This document shows, one piece after another, positions 49,083-57,525 of a DNA stretch of 64,000 nucleotides. Each line of letters opens with the position of its first letter. Position 1 is the first letter of the stretch. Source of the stretch: Methylobacterium sp. J-048 (GTDB taxonomy: Bacteria; Pseudomonadota; Alphaproteobacteria; Rhizobiales; Beijerinckiaceae); NCBI RefSeq assembly GCF_022829515.1, contig NZ_JAKSYL010000105.1:60184-124183 (forward strand), written 5' to 3'. The notes under the pieces are model-generated. The model had not been told where the DNA came from. It searched no databases and saw only the letters and a list, made by a program, of their open reading frames with translations. The position numbers and the translations under genes are program-made.

Positions 49083-49427
49083 TCACGACCGCCGCTTCTC
49101 CTGCGCCGTCACGTAGCTCTTGAGCACCGCGTTGATCCGCGACTGATAACCCTTTCCAGCGCTCCGGAAATGCCGCAGCACGTCCGCGTCGAGGCGCAGC
49201 GTGATCTGTTCCTTCGTCTCGACGGACGCCGGCGAGGCCTCGTCCCAGAAGCCCGGCGGAATCAGGCCGGCATCGGGATCTGCGGCGGCGCGTCGCTCGA
49301 TCTCGGCATCGTCCAGGGCCTTGAAGGCCGGGCTCAACGGGTCCGCCGCGGGCATGTCGGCAAAGCCTTCATACCGGACGGTCGCTGCCCGCTCTCGAAC
49401 GCGCTTCGGCGTAGACTTTCCTGTCAT
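49083..49427 (-). CDS. brnA: BrnA family antitoxin
   Basis: The product (114 residues from ATG 49427, MTGKSTPKRV) ends in a ribbon-helix-helix domain: KEQITLRLDADVLRHFRSAGKGYQSRINAVLKSYV, the BrnA pattern. The N-terminal part, with PPGFWDEASPAS, is the toxin-neutralising region. It overlaps the 3' end of brnT by 59 bases; a later ATG at 49355, 14 bases past the toxin stop, would avoid the overlap and is an alternative. BrnA normally binds BrnT and represses the shared promoter. Confidence 0.85.
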   Translation of the reverse strand: MTGKSTPKRVRERAATVRYEGFADMPAADPLSPAFKALDDAEIERRAAADPDAGLIPPGFWDEASPASVETKEQITLRLDADVLRHFRSAGKGYQSRINAVLKSYVTAQEKRRS

Positions 49428-49665
49428 GGCGGCTCGCCTTCCATGCCGAGATGATGCGGATGTCGCCGTCACGTTGAACGTACACCACCCGCAACACCGC
49501 CCCGTCGTACAGGCCCAGGCTAATGAACCGGCGTTCGCCGTAGTCGCGTCGCAGGTCTTCGCGCGTCAGCCGAAAGCCGCGGAAGATATCGGCAGCCTGT
49601 CGGAATCCGATGAGATGCTTGGCCTGATTGGCTGCATCCTTCTCGGGATCCCATTGATAGCCCAT
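49369..49665 (-). CDS. brnT: BrnT family ribonuclease toxin
   Basis: The 98-residue protein opens MGYQWDPEKDAANQAKHLIG, the W-D-x-x-K-x-x-x-N-x-x-K-H signature of BrnT. A later IRIISAWKASRHDRKVYAE carries the conserved C-terminal Arg/Lys region. BrnT is a RelE-fold RNase that cuts mRNA and is held inactive by BrnA. It is the first gene of the pair on the minus strand, as usual in this family, and lies just downstream of pheA. Confidence 0.88.
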   Translation of the reverse strand: MGYQWDPEKDAANQAKHLIGFRQAADIFRGFRLTREDLRRDYGERRFISLGLYDGAVLRVVYVQRDGDIRIISAWKASRHDRKVYAEARSRAGSDRPV

Positions 49666-49731
49666 GGCGAAGCGTAGTTACGGATTGTTGTTACCGCAAG
49701 CTGCGATAACAGGCCTGAACTGCAAAGCCCG

Positions 49732-50589
49732 CTATTCCGCCGCCGGCCGCGCCGCCTCGCGGAACGGATTGGCCGGGTAGGTGCCGACCACCCGCAATTC
49801 ACGGGAGAAATAGCCGAGCTCGTCCAGCGCCCGGGCGAGGCCCGGATCCTCGGGGTGACCGTCCACCTCCGCGTAGAACTGCGTGGCGGTGAACTCGCCG
49901 TCCATCATGTAGCTCTCGAGCTTCGACATGTTGACGCCGTTGGTCGCGAAGCCGCCAAGCGCCTTGTAGAGGGCGGCCGGGATGTTGCGCACGCGGAACA
50001 CGAAGCTGGTCACGCAGGGTCCGGTCCCGGCCTCCACCGGCTCGGGATCGGGGGAGAACACCACGAACCGGGTGGTGTTGTGTGCCTCGTCCTCGACGTC
50101 GCGCTCCAGGATGTCGAGGCCGTAGACCTCGGCGGCCAGTGCGGGCGCCAAGGCCGCCCGGCTTGGGTCGCCGATCTCCGCGACTTCGCGCGCCGCCCCG
50201 GCGGTGTCGCCGGCGACCACGGCCTTCACGCCCAGGCGCCGCACGATCCGCCGGCACTGGCCCAGCGCGTGGACGTGGCTGTGCACGGTCCGCACGGTCT
50301 CCAGGGCGGTGCCCGGCAGGACCATCAGCTGGAAATGGATCGGCAGGAAGTGCTCGGCCACGATGTGCAGGGGCGAGGTCGGGATCAGGTGGTGGATATC
50401 GGCCACCCGGCCGGCGATCGAGTTCTCGATCGGGATCATCGCCCGCTGCGCCCGGCCCTCCGTGACCGCCGCGAAGGCGTCCTCGAAGGTCGGGCAGGGC
50501 AGGGGCGTCCAGTCTGGAAACGCCTCGGCGCAGATGATGTGCGAGTTGGCCCCGGGCTCGCCCTGGTACGAGATTGTGCGGTCGGTCAT
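49732..50589 (-). CDS. pheA: Prephenate dehydratase
   Basis: The 285-residue enzyme turns prephenate into phenylpyruvate in phenylalanine synthesis. It opens TISYQGEPGANSHII, has the dehydratase domain with IPIENSIAGRVADIH (catalytic region), NTTRFVVFSP, and a C-terminal ACT domain (TSFVFRVRNIPAALYKALGGF). The ACT domain binds phenylalanine for feedback control, with KLESYM in place of the classical ESRP. No chorismate mutase is fused. It starts 12 bases after kdsB on the same strand. Confidence 0.95.
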   Translation of the reverse strand: MTDRTISYQGEPGANSHIICAEAFPDWTPLPCPTFEDAFAAVTEGRAQRAMIPIENSIAGRVADIHHLIPTSPLHIVAEHFLPIHFQLMVLPGTALETVRTVHSHVHALGQCRRIVRRLGVKAVVAGDTAGAAREVAEIGDPSRAALAPALAAEVYGLDILERDVEDEAHNTTRFVVFSPDPEPVEAGTGPCVTSFVFRVRNIPAALYKALGGFATNGVNMSKLESYMMDGEFTATQFYAEVDGHPEDPGLARALDELGYFSRELRVVGTYPANPFREAARPAAE

Positions 50590-50601
50590 CGGGATTGCGG
50601 T

Positions 50602-51345
50602 TCAGTTCAGGCGGCGGGTTTGGAGCAGGGCGCGGGCGCGCTCCAGGTCGGCGGGGGTGTCGACGCCGAGCGGCAGGTCGTCGACGATGACGGCATCGAT
50701 GCGCATGCCGGCCTCCAGCGCGCGCAGCTGCTCGAGCTTCTCCCGGGTCTCCAGTTCTCCGGGGGGCAGGGCGACGAAGCGGGTCAGCGCCGTGCGGCGA
50801 TAGGCGTAGAGGCCGATATGGTGCCAGAGCGGACCCTCGCCCCAGGGGGCGCGGGCACGGGTGAAGTAGAGCGCCCGCAGGCGGCCCGGGCCGACCTGAT
50901 GGCCCACGAGCTTGACCACGTTGGGATTGTCGGCCTCGTGCGCGTCGGTGATCGGCGCGCAGAGCGTGACGATATCGACTGTGCGGTCGGAGAGCGGGCC
51001 GATCGAGGCGCCGATGATCGCCGGGTCGATGGTCGGGAGGTCGCCCTGGACGTTGACCACCACGTCGTGGCGTCCCTCCGGGTCGACGGTCTCCAGCGCC
51101 TCGGCGAGGCGGTCCGAGCCGGACGGGTGGTCGGCCCGGGTCATCACCGCGATGCCGCCGGCCTCCTCGACGATGCGCGCGATCTCGGCCGTGTCGGTCG
51201 CCACCACCACGGGGCCGATCCCGGCCTCCATGGCCCGGCGCCAGACATGGACGATCATCGCCTCTCCGGCGATCTCGGCCAGCGGCTTGTTCGGCAGGCG
51301 CGTCGCGGCGAGGCGGGCCGGAATCAGGACGAGGGGATCGGACAT
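50602..51345 (-). CDS. kdsB: 3-deoxy-manno-octulosonate cytidylyltransferase (CMP-KDO synthetase)
   Basis: The 247-residue nucleotidyltransferase begins [25 protein letters not shown], the CTP-binding signature. [17 protein letters not shown] and [13 protein letters not shown] are the KdsB metal/substrate motifs. It activates KDO for lipopolysaccharide inner core synthesis in the cytoplasm. It is cotranscribed with pheA and divergent from the membrane cytochrome c gene. Confidence 0.95.
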   Translation of the reverse strand: MSDPLVLIPARLAATRLPNKPLAEIAGEAMIVHVWRRAMEAGIGPVVVATDTAEIARIVEEAGGIAVMTRADHPSGSDRLAEALETVDPEGRHDVVVNVQGDLPTIDPAIIGASIGPLSDRTVDIVTLCAPITDAHEADNPNVVKLVGHQVGPGRLRALYFTRARAPWGEGPLWHHIGLYAYRRTALTRFVALPPGELETREKLEQLRALEAGMRIDAVIVDDLPLGVDTPADLERARALLQTRRLN

Positions 51346-51632
51346 CGGGGATCGAACTTGGGGCTCGCGGCGGAGCGCGGCTGCTTAGCAGGCCTGTTCC
51401 CGGTTGTCGTCCCTCGCGGAGAAGCGGGCCTGCATCACGCGATCCGGCAAAATGATGCCGCCGGGTGACAAGCTCGGCGATTTGGCACGGGGTTTTGCCC
51501 CGCGACGGAACGTATCCCCCGCCCGCCATTGTCAAGATCGTGCCGGAACGGCTAAGCACCCTTGAAATCTTCCAAGGTCCTGTGTGCCGGCGTGCCTGCC
51601 TGTGACGGGCATGGGCAGATCGAGAGAAGAGC

Positions 51633-52589
51633 ATGAACTCGTTCGAGGTGAACAAGGTCCTCGGCGCCGTCCTCGGCGCCTTATTGTTCGCGGCCGGATC
51701 GGGTTTCGTCGCCGAGTTGATCTACCATCCGCGACCGGCCGGCAAAGCCGGTTACGACCTGCCCGAGCCTGAGCCTCAGGCCGCTGCGGCAGCGCCGGAG
51801 GCCAAGGTCGAGCCGATCGCGGTCCGGCTCGCCAGCGCCAACGCCGAGAAGGGCGAGGCCGGCACCAAGGCCTGCCGGGCCTGCCACAATTTCGAGAAGG
51901 GCGGCCCGAACAAGGTCGGCCCGGATCTGTACGACGTGGTCGAGCGCCCGAAGGGCGGCCATGCCGGCTTCGAATACTCGGCGGCCCTCAAGGGGAAGGG
52001 CGGTGCCTGGACTTATGACGACCTGGACGCTTTCCTGACCAGCCCGAAGGGCTACGCCCCGGGCACCAAGATGGCGTTCGCCGGCATCGCCGCCCCGCAG
52101 GAGCGCGCCAACGTCATCGCCTACCTGCGCAGCAATGCGGACAGCCCCAAGCCGCTGCCCGCCGTCGAGAAGACCGAAGCGAAGCCGGAGGCCGCCCCCG
52201 CTGCCGCCAAGCCCGCCGCCGCGCCGGAGGAAAAGCCCTCCGCCGCCAAGCCGGCCGCCGGCAAGGGCTCCGAGGGCAAGGACAGCCCGGCCAAGCCCGC
52301 CGATATCAAAACCGCCAAGCCGGTCGAGGAGAAGTCGGCCGGCAGCCCGCGGGCGCCGAGCGAATCGAGCGACCGCAATGCCCCGGCTCCGCCGGCCGGC
52401 GCCCATGACGGCGACCAGCAGGGCGCGCCGTCGAGCCTGATCCCCGCCGAGCCGACCGCGCCGTCCGCACCGGCCGCCAAGGAGCCGCCGGCCAAGGCCA
52501 ATCCCGAAGCCGTGGACCGGGCCAAGAACCTCGAGGTCGACGGCCCGACCAAGGACCTCAACGCGCCGCTGCCGACGCCGAAGGAATAG
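51633..52589 (+). CDS. Membrane-anchored class I cytochrome c with long Ala/Pro/Lys tail
   Basis: The 318-residue protein has an uncleaved N-terminal anchor (about 9-30). A single haem site follows at CRACH (C81, C84, H85), with the likely axial M147 in PGTKMAFAG. This resembles CycM/cytochrome c552 proteins that carry electrons between bc1 complex and oxidases. After the cytochrome domain (ends about 170) a low-complexity tail of 150 residues rich in Ala, Pro, Lys and Glu extends to the C-terminus. That tail is longer than in CycM, perhaps a periplasmic spacer. A terminator follows at 52599. Confidence 0.92.
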   Translation: MNSFEVNKVLGAVLGALLFAAGSGFVAELIYHPRPAGKAGYDLPEPEPQAAAAAPEAKVEPIAVRLASANAEKGEAGTKACRACHNFEKGGPNKVGPDLYDVVERPKGGHAGFEYSAALKGKGGAWTYDDLDAFLTSPKGYAPGTKMAFAGIAAPQERANVIAYLRSNADSPKPLPAVEKTEAKPEAAPAAAKPAAAPEEKPSAAKPAAGKGSEGKDSPAKPADIKTAKPVEEKSAGSPRAPSESSDRNAPAPPAGAHDGDQQGAPSSLIPAEPTAPSAPAAKEPPAKANPEAVDRAKNLEVDGPTKDLNAPLPTPKE

Positions 52590-52598
52590 GGGGGAACC

Positions 52599-52624
52599 GG
52601 CCGGGCTCAGGCCCGGCCTTTGCC
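52599..52624 (+). terminator. Intrinsic terminator after the cytochrome c gene
   Basis: Arms GGCCGGGC (52599-52606) and GCCCGGCC (52611-52618) with loop TCAG are followed by TTTGCCTT, 10 bases past the stop codon. Confidence 0.65.
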
Positions 52625-52643
52625 TTGAGGCGGCCGCGACCCG

Positions 52644-53861
52644 ATGTCAGTCCGGGTCGGACACCGCAAAGGAATCCTCTTGCCCGATCGAAGTGTCGAT
52701 CCGGCGGGGCGCCGGGCGCCCCTGCCGTTGCTGGTCGCCGTGACCATGACCGGCACGGTGGCGCTGCACATCTTCGTGCCCGCGCTCGCCACCGCCGCCG
52801 CCGACCTCGGCACCACCACGGCCGCCGCGCAGCTCACCATCACGGTCTACCTGATCGGGCTCGCGGGCGGTCAACTCCTGTACGGGCCTCTCTCCGACCG
52901 GTACGGCCGGCGGCCGATCCTGATCGGTGGGCTGGGCCTCTACCTGGCCGGGCTGCTGCTGGCGATCCCGGCCCAGAGCATCGGCGTGCTGCTGGTCGCG
53001 CGGGTGCTGCAATCGCTCGGGGCCTGCGGCTCCCTGGTGATCGGCCGGGCGATGGTGCGGGACGTCTCGACCCGCGAGGACGCGGCGAAAAAACTCGCAA
53101 TCCTGACCACCGCCATGACTCTCACGCCGGCCCTGGCGCCGGCGATCGGCGGCGTGGTGAACGAGGCCTTCGGCTGGCGCGCGGTGTTCGTGGTGCTGGC
53201 CGGGATCGTCGCTCTGCTCGGCGCCCTGGTGGTGTTCACCCTGCCGGAGACCAACCGGCACAAGGTGGCCTTGCCGGGCTTCGTCGCGATCCTGGCGGGC
53301 TACCTGCGGCTGGTGAAGCTGCCGGTGTTCCGCGCCTACCTGGTGGCGGGGGCCTGCGGCGGCACCAGCCTCTACGCCTTCCTGGCGGTGGCGCCGTTCC
53401 TGCTGGTCGACCGGCTCGGACGCTCGTCGCAGGAGGTCGGGTTCGATTGCCTGATCGTGGTGTTCGGCATGGTCGGCGGCGCCGTGCTGGCGAGCCGCCT
53501 TGCGACCCGGGTGCCGATCCGCAAGGCGGCGCGCAGCGGCAACCTGCTCTGCATCGCGTCGGCGCTGGCGCTGTTGCTGGTCGACCGGACCGGGATGCTG
53601 GGCGTCGTCAGCCTGATCGTGCCGCTCTTCGCCTACGCGGTCGGGGTCGGCCTGCTCAGCCCCAACGCGGTGGCCGGCCTGATGAACGTCGATCCGCACG
53701 CGGCGGGCTCGGCCTCCAGCCTCTACGGCTTCACCCAGATGACCTTCGGGGCTCTGTTCACGGCTGCGGCCTCGGCGTGGCCTGCGACCTCGGCGACCCC
53801 CGTGGCCCTGGCGCTGCTCACGGCCGGCCTGATTGCCGCACTGGCGCTGCGGCGGGCGTGA
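52644..53861 (+). CDS. Bcr/CflA family multidrug exporter (MFS)
   Basis: The 405-residue protein has about twelve membrane helices. MFS motif A lies in LLYGPLSDRYGRRPILIGG (near 75-93) and the DHA1 antiporter motif C region in LTPALAPAIGGVVNEAFGWR. TGTVALHIFVPALATAAADL is the usual first helix of Bcr/CflA exporters, which pump drugs such as bicyclomycin or amino acids in exchange for protons. The substrate is unknown. The ATG follows the cytochrome terminator closely. Confidence 0.9.
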   Translation: MSVRVGHRKGILLPDRSVDPAGRRAPLPLLVAVTMTGTVALHIFVPALATAAADLGTTTAAAQLTITVYLIGLAGGQLLYGPLSDRYGRRPILIGGLGLYLAGLLLAIPAQSIGVLLVARVLQSLGACGSLVIGRAMVRDVSTREDAAKKLAILTTAMTLTPALAPAIGGVVNEAFGWRAVFVVLAGIVALLGALVVFTLPETNRHKVALPGFVAILAGYLRLVKLPVFRAYLVAGACGGTSLYAFLAVAPFLLVDRLGRSSQEVGFDCLIVVFGMVGGAVLASRLATRVPIRKAARSGNLLCIASALALLLVDRTGMLGVVSLIVPLFAYAVGVGLLSPNAVAGLMNVDPHAAGSASSLYGFTQMTFGALFTAAASAWPATSATPVALALLTAGLIAALALRRA

Positions 53862-54014
53862 TCGGCGCGCCACGTGCGAACGGGGGGGAATAAGTGTGTT
53901 CTGGGGCGCAACGCTTGCCGGTTGCGAAATGAGTTGGGTTTACGCCCTCGCGACTACGCCATCAAAGCTGTCGTTCATTGATGGGTGAAGGAATTTATTC
54001 GCGACAGACCAGCC
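53862..54014. other. Intergenic segment, no gene seen
   Basis: The end of the exporter gene leads into a region of falling GC content. Nothing gene-like is supported before the small minus-strand frame that ends at 54015. Confidence 0.4.
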
Positions 54015-54230
54015 TTAATCATCGTATCGGCCTTCCGGTGATAGAAAACCATTGCGCGTCGGACTGTCCTCCCGCTGCGACCGAGACATATCGTGTGCGA
54101 TTTCCCGGCCGACGACGTGAAGGAGAACCCGGATCAGCATCTTCATTTGCGGCGTACCGTGATCCGAGATGACGGCATGGGCGGCGATACATGCATCTGC
54201 TACGGCATCCAGATCAGGGGCCCGATTCAT
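54015..54230 (-). CDS. Small hypothetical protein, 71 residues
   Basis: The frame from ATG 54230 reads MNRAPDLDAVADACIAAHAVISDHGTPQMKMLIRVLLHVVGREIA and ends in a polar tail. The first 45 residues look like an amphipathic helical miniprotein. The frame is open upstream to 54497 but there it is A/T-rich and lacks protein-like composition. No ribosome site is obvious. It is divergent from the gene at 54403, with a palindrome between. Confidence 0.45.
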   Translation of the reverse strand: MNRAPDLDAVADACIAAHAVISDHGTPQMKMLIRVLLHVVGREIAHDMSRSQREDSPTRNGFLSPEGRYDD

Positions 54231-54270
54231 TGTATGTCCAAATTTTGATGCGTTTCGACGCGGGGCTCGG

Positions 54271-54289
54271 AATGTAAAATTTTTACATT
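54271..54289. promoter_or_regulatory. Perfect A/T palindrome between two divergent small genes
   Basis: AATGTAAAA (54271-54279) and TTTTACATT (54281-54289) surround a single T. The site is central in the 172-base gap between the starts at 54230 and 54403, the position of an operator serving both. No factor is known; the small protein at 54403 is one candidate. Confidence 0.45.
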
Positions 54290-54402
54290 TTATCTTGCTC
54301 CATTGTGAGCATTGTATTTTAGTTACCGTTTTGCAACCGAAAATACAGTGATAAGATGCATCGATCGCTGAGATGAGGCGGTTTATCACGCGAGAATCTG
54401 CG

Positions 54403-54675
54403 ATGGATATGAAGACCCCTGATATGCTGGGTTCGGTCGCGCTCAGCCGGACATTGGGGAAGCTCGAAGATGTCGCGGCGGCGCTTGGCTGTTCCACAGG
54501 TCTGTTCTTCGAGACGTCGGATGGGCCATCGACCGGACAGACCGCGCAGCTCCTGCAGATGTGGCTCGTGATCCGGAGCCCTGAGGACCGGCAGCTGGTC
54601 CTCGCTTGCGTCCGCGAGATACTGAAGGTGCAATCGGAGAATATTGTCCGTAGACAGACGACTGAATATTTGTAG
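54403..54675 (+). CDS. Small protein resembling the C-terminal part of XRE-type regulators
   Basis: From ATG 54403 (MDMKTPDMLGSVALSRTLGKLED) the product has 90 residues. LEDVAAALGCSTGLFFETSDG followed by LLQMWLVIRSPEDRQLVLACVREIL resembles the tail of Rhizobiales Cro/C1-like regulators, in which a short linker is followed by helices ending R-x-x-V-L-x-x-V-R. The helix-turn-helix itself is not complete, so DNA binding is uncertain. An ATG ten codons upstream (54373) is possible. Base composition on both sides is A/T-rich, unlike most of the window. Confidence 0.5.
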   Translation: MDMKTPDMLGSVALSRTLGKLEDVAAALGCSTGLFFETSDGPSTGQTAQLLQMWLVIRSPEDRQLVLACVREILKVQSENIVRRQTTEYL

Positions 54676-54856
54676 TCGTCATTCTCCTGATCGAATCGAA
54701 CGCACGGACTTTTTCGAATAAATGTAATATTTATACTTTTTTACGTCTTATTGCGTTTTTCATAAAAGCTACTACATTCAAGTCATCGCTGACCATGATC
54801 AGGGCGTCGGTGATTGAGGGACGCCGTGTGCTCTTGCCCCCCAGCAAGTGAGCACC

Positions 54857-55585
54857 ATGCCCGGCCCTCAACAATCGGAGGTGCGCAATCGCCTCCTCCA
54901 GCTTCTGGCAGCTGAGGATTTCGCGGCCCTGAAACCCGCGATGCGTACCGAGGAGATGCCGCTGCGGCACGTCCTGATCGCCTCCCATACGGCGATCGAA
55001 ACCGTTTTCTTCCCGGAGACGGGCTTCGTCTCGATCACCAACGACGAGCCCAGCGGCCGCGTCGAGATCGGGTTGATCGGCCGGGAAGGGATGGTCGGCG
55101 CTGCCCCGATCCTGCTGGCCGACAATCGCAGTCCGCATACCCACTTCGTGCAGATGGCCGGGCACATGCTGAGCCTCGACGTGGCGGTGCTGCGGGAGGA
55201 GGTGGAGCGGCGCCCGGCCATGAGACGGCTCCTGCATCGCTTCATTCAGGCGCAATTCGTCCAGACCGCGCAGACGGCGTTCGCCAACGCGCGGGGCAAC
55301 ACCGCGACCCGCCTCGCCCGATGGCTGCTGATGTGCCACGACCGGGTCGATGACGACCGGATCACGGTGACGCAGGATTTCATGTCGTTCATGCTGGGCG
55401 TCGAGCGTCCGGGCGTGACGGCGGCGCTGCGAATCCTCGAGAAGGCCGGCTTCGTTCTGAAGCGCCGCGGCGTGGTCGAAGTCGCCGACCGCGAGGGACT
55501 GCTCGACTACGCGGGAGACGGCTACGGCACGGCAGAGATCGAGTACGCGCGCCTGGTCGAGGGATCCCTTGAGACGGGCATGTAG
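54857..55585 (+). CDS. Crp/Fnr family transcriptional regulator
   Basis: Of two close starts (GTG 54848, ATG 54857) the ATG is preferred; neither has a good ribosome site. The 242-residue protein has a cyclic-nucleotide-type sensor domain (about 10-135, with VFFPETGFVSI and GLIGREGMVGAAPIL) and a Crp-type helix-turn-helix (about 165-230, with DFMSFMLGVERPGVTAALRILEKAGFV). It lacks the Fnr N-terminal cysteines. MPLRHVLIASHTAIETVFFPE is the pattern of the large Rhizobiales group whose ligand is mostly unknown. The upstream 180 bases are A/T-rich. Confidence 0.9.
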   Translation: MPGPQQSEVRNRLLQLLAAEDFAALKPAMRTEEMPLRHVLIASHTAIETVFFPETGFVSITNDEPSGRVEIGLIGREGMVGAAPILLADNRSPHTHFVQMAGHMLSLDVAVLREEVERRPAMRRLLHRFIQAQFVQTAQTAFANARGNTATRLARWLLMCHDRVDDDRITVTQDFMSFMLGVERPGVTAALRILEKAGFVLKRRGVVEVADREGLLDYAGDGYGTAEIEYARLVEGSLETGM

Positions 55586-55699
55586 GGCGGAAACCCCGAA
55601 TGGCTGCGCGACGTCCTGAGGTTCGCACGGCGTTGCCCTGCCCCGCAATCAATGGGAGATCGCTCGAGGCCTGAACCCTTCGGTGCTCGGTCCCGGGCC

Positions 55700-56203
55700 C
55701 TATCGGCGGATCGCCTCGATCGGACCGGACACACCCGCGCAGAACCCGGCCTGCAGCTCCAGCCACAGGAGGCGGGTCGGATCCACAGGTCCCGGCAGGG
55801 TCAGGCGGCCCGGCGGGACCGGGGTGAAGCCGAAACGGCTGTAATAGGGCGCGTCGCCCACAAGGATCACCAAACCTTCGCCCGCCTGGCGGGCCGCCTC
55901 GATCGCCGCACGGGTCAGGGTGCCGCCGATGCCGCGGCCCGCAAAGCTCGGATCCACCGCCAGGGGGCCGAGCATGACGAAGCACGACCCCCCGGTCCGG
56001 ACCGGCCCCATGCGCACCGATCCGACCAGAAAGCTGCCGACCGAGGCGGTGACGCCGAGATCGATCCGCGCGGCTGCCGTCTCGCGCAGGCGGTAGGCCG
56101 TGCGGGCGAACCGTCCGGGGCCGAAGGCCCGGGCCTGGAGCCGGTCGATCGCGGCGGCGTCCTCCGGCCGCTCGGGCCGGATGACGAGGGAGAGTGTGGT
56201 CAC
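55700..56203 (-). CDS. GNAT family N-acetyltransferase (YhbS-like)
   Basis: A GTG start at 56203 gives 167 residues (MTTLSLVIRPERPEDAAAID). LGPLAVDPSFAGRGIGGTLTRAAIEAAR (near 80-107) is the acetyl-CoA loop and VGDAPYYSRFGFTPV the YhbS-type C-terminal motif. The acceptor is unknown. It lies downstream of the MFS gene on the same strand, with 63 bases between. Confidence 0.88.
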   Translation of the reverse strand: MTTLSLVIRPERPEDAAAIDRLQARAFGPGRFARTAYRLRETAAARIDLGVTASVGSFLVGSVRMGPVRTGGSCFVMLGPLAVDPSFAGRGIGGTLTRAAIEAARQAGEGLVILVGDAPYYSRFGFTPVPPGRLTLPGPVDPTRLLWLELQAGFCAGVSGPIEAIRR

Positions 56204-56266
56204 GGGCGGGCTCGCGGCTCGGAAACGCCGCGTAGCAGCGGCCGCCGGGAGCCGCAAACCCCGGGC

Positions 56267-57463
56267 CTACTCCGCCGCCGCAAGCTCGGCCCTCGGCCCG
56301 CTCTGCGTCAGGCTCAGGAAACCGATCGCCGCGAGCCACACCACCGCGCCGCAGGTGGCCGCGATGCCGAGCACCAGCGCGAAGCCGCCGCGATCGTGAA
56401 GGACCGCGATCGCCGGGACCACGAAGCCGCTGGCGGTGAAGCCCACGAAGTAGCGCACGCTGTAGGCCCGGGCCCGGTAGGCGGGGGGCACGTAGCGGGC
56501 GATCATCGCGTCGTTGATCACCACCTGCCCATAGATCGCCGTCATCGCCAGCACGAGCCCGGCGAGCAGCGGCAGGCCGCTGGAGAGCGCCGCGAGCCCG
56601 AGCCCGAGCGGCTGCAGCACCGAGAGGGTCACGAACAGGGCCGGCAGGCTGAACCGGTCGATCAGCCGGCCCATGGCGAGCTGCATCAGCGCCCCGAACA
56701 GGAACACCACGGTGGCGAGCGAGCCGATCAGCGCCAGCGGCAGCGCTTGGCCGACGCCCTCGTCGATCACCTTGGGCAGGCTGATCGTCGTCAGGTTGAA
56801 GGTCACGCCGCCGGCGAAGATCGCCAGGGCGTAAAGGGCCATCAGCGCCCAGGGCCGGCTCACGGCGATCGCGGCCGCGCCCCCGGCCTTCTTGCCGCCG
56901 GCCTCGCCATCGCCCGGGACCAGCGCCAGGAAGGCGGCGCCGCAGGCGAGGCAGACGAGGCCCGGGACCACGAAGGCCGCCCGCCAGCCGGCGGTGGCGG
57001 CGAGCAGCGCGGTCACCCCCGAGGCCGAGGCGGCGCCGAGATTGCCCCAGACGCCGTTGATCCCGAGGTCGCGCCCGAGCCGGCGGGCATGGGTCACCAG
57101 CATGGTCGAGCCGACCGGGTGGTAGATCGCCGAGGCGAGGCCGAGCACGCACAGCCACAGCGCGAAGCTCAGGGGCGTCGTGGCACTCGCCACCCCCAGG
57201 CAGGACAGGCCGTAGCCGAGAAAGAACACCGCCAGCATGGTGCGCCGGCCGAACCGGTCCGCCAGCCAGCCCATCGGCAGGGAGCACAGGCCGAAGGCCA
57301 CGAAGGCGCCAGTCGCGAGCCCGATCAGCTCGCCGTAGCCGAGTCCAGTCTGGGCCGCGATGGCGATGACCGCGGTCGGGTAGATCAGCAGGACGAAGTG
57401 GTCGAGGGCGTGCGCGACGTTGACGAAGCGCAGCGTGCGGCGGGACAAGGTTTCGGCATCCAT
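56267..57463 (-). CDS. MFS transporter
   Basis: The 398-residue protein has about twelve membrane helices. It starts MDAETLSRRTLRFVNVAHAL; MFS motif A is LPMGWLADRFGRRTMLAVFF (near 63-82). A Gly/Lys-rich cytoplasmic loop sits in the middle (DGEAGGKKAGG), and IYHPVGSTMLVTHARRLGRDLG recalls the fosmidomycin-resistance/sugar-phosphate-like carriers. It is divergent from an AraC regulator, 62 bases apart, so it is the likely target of that regulator. The frame is open 27 codons upstream into the regulator gene. Confidence 0.88.
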   Translation of the reverse strand: MDAETLSRRTLRFVNVAHALDHFVLLIYPTAVIAIAAQTGLGYGELIGLATGAFVAFGLCSLPMGWLADRFGRRTMLAVFFLGYGLSCLGVASATTPLSFALWLCVLGLASAIYHPVGSTMLVTHARRLGRDLGINGVWGNLGAASASGVTALLAATAGWRAAFVVPGLVCLACGAAFLALVPGDGEAGGKKAGGAAAIAVSRPWALMALYALAIFAGGVTFNLTTISLPKVIDEGVGQALPLALIGSLATVVFLFGALMQLAMGRLIDRFSLPALFVTLSVLQPLGLGLAALSSGLPLLAGLVLAMTAIYGQVVINDAMIARYVPPAYRARAYSVRYFVGFTASGFVVPAIAVLHDRGGFALVLGIAATCGAVVWLAAIGFLSLTQSGPRAELAAAE

Positions 57464-57525
57464 CGCGGCGTATCCTCCGGGATCGTCCCCTGATACCCTG
57501 GCCCGATGGCGGTGTCGGGCCGGAT

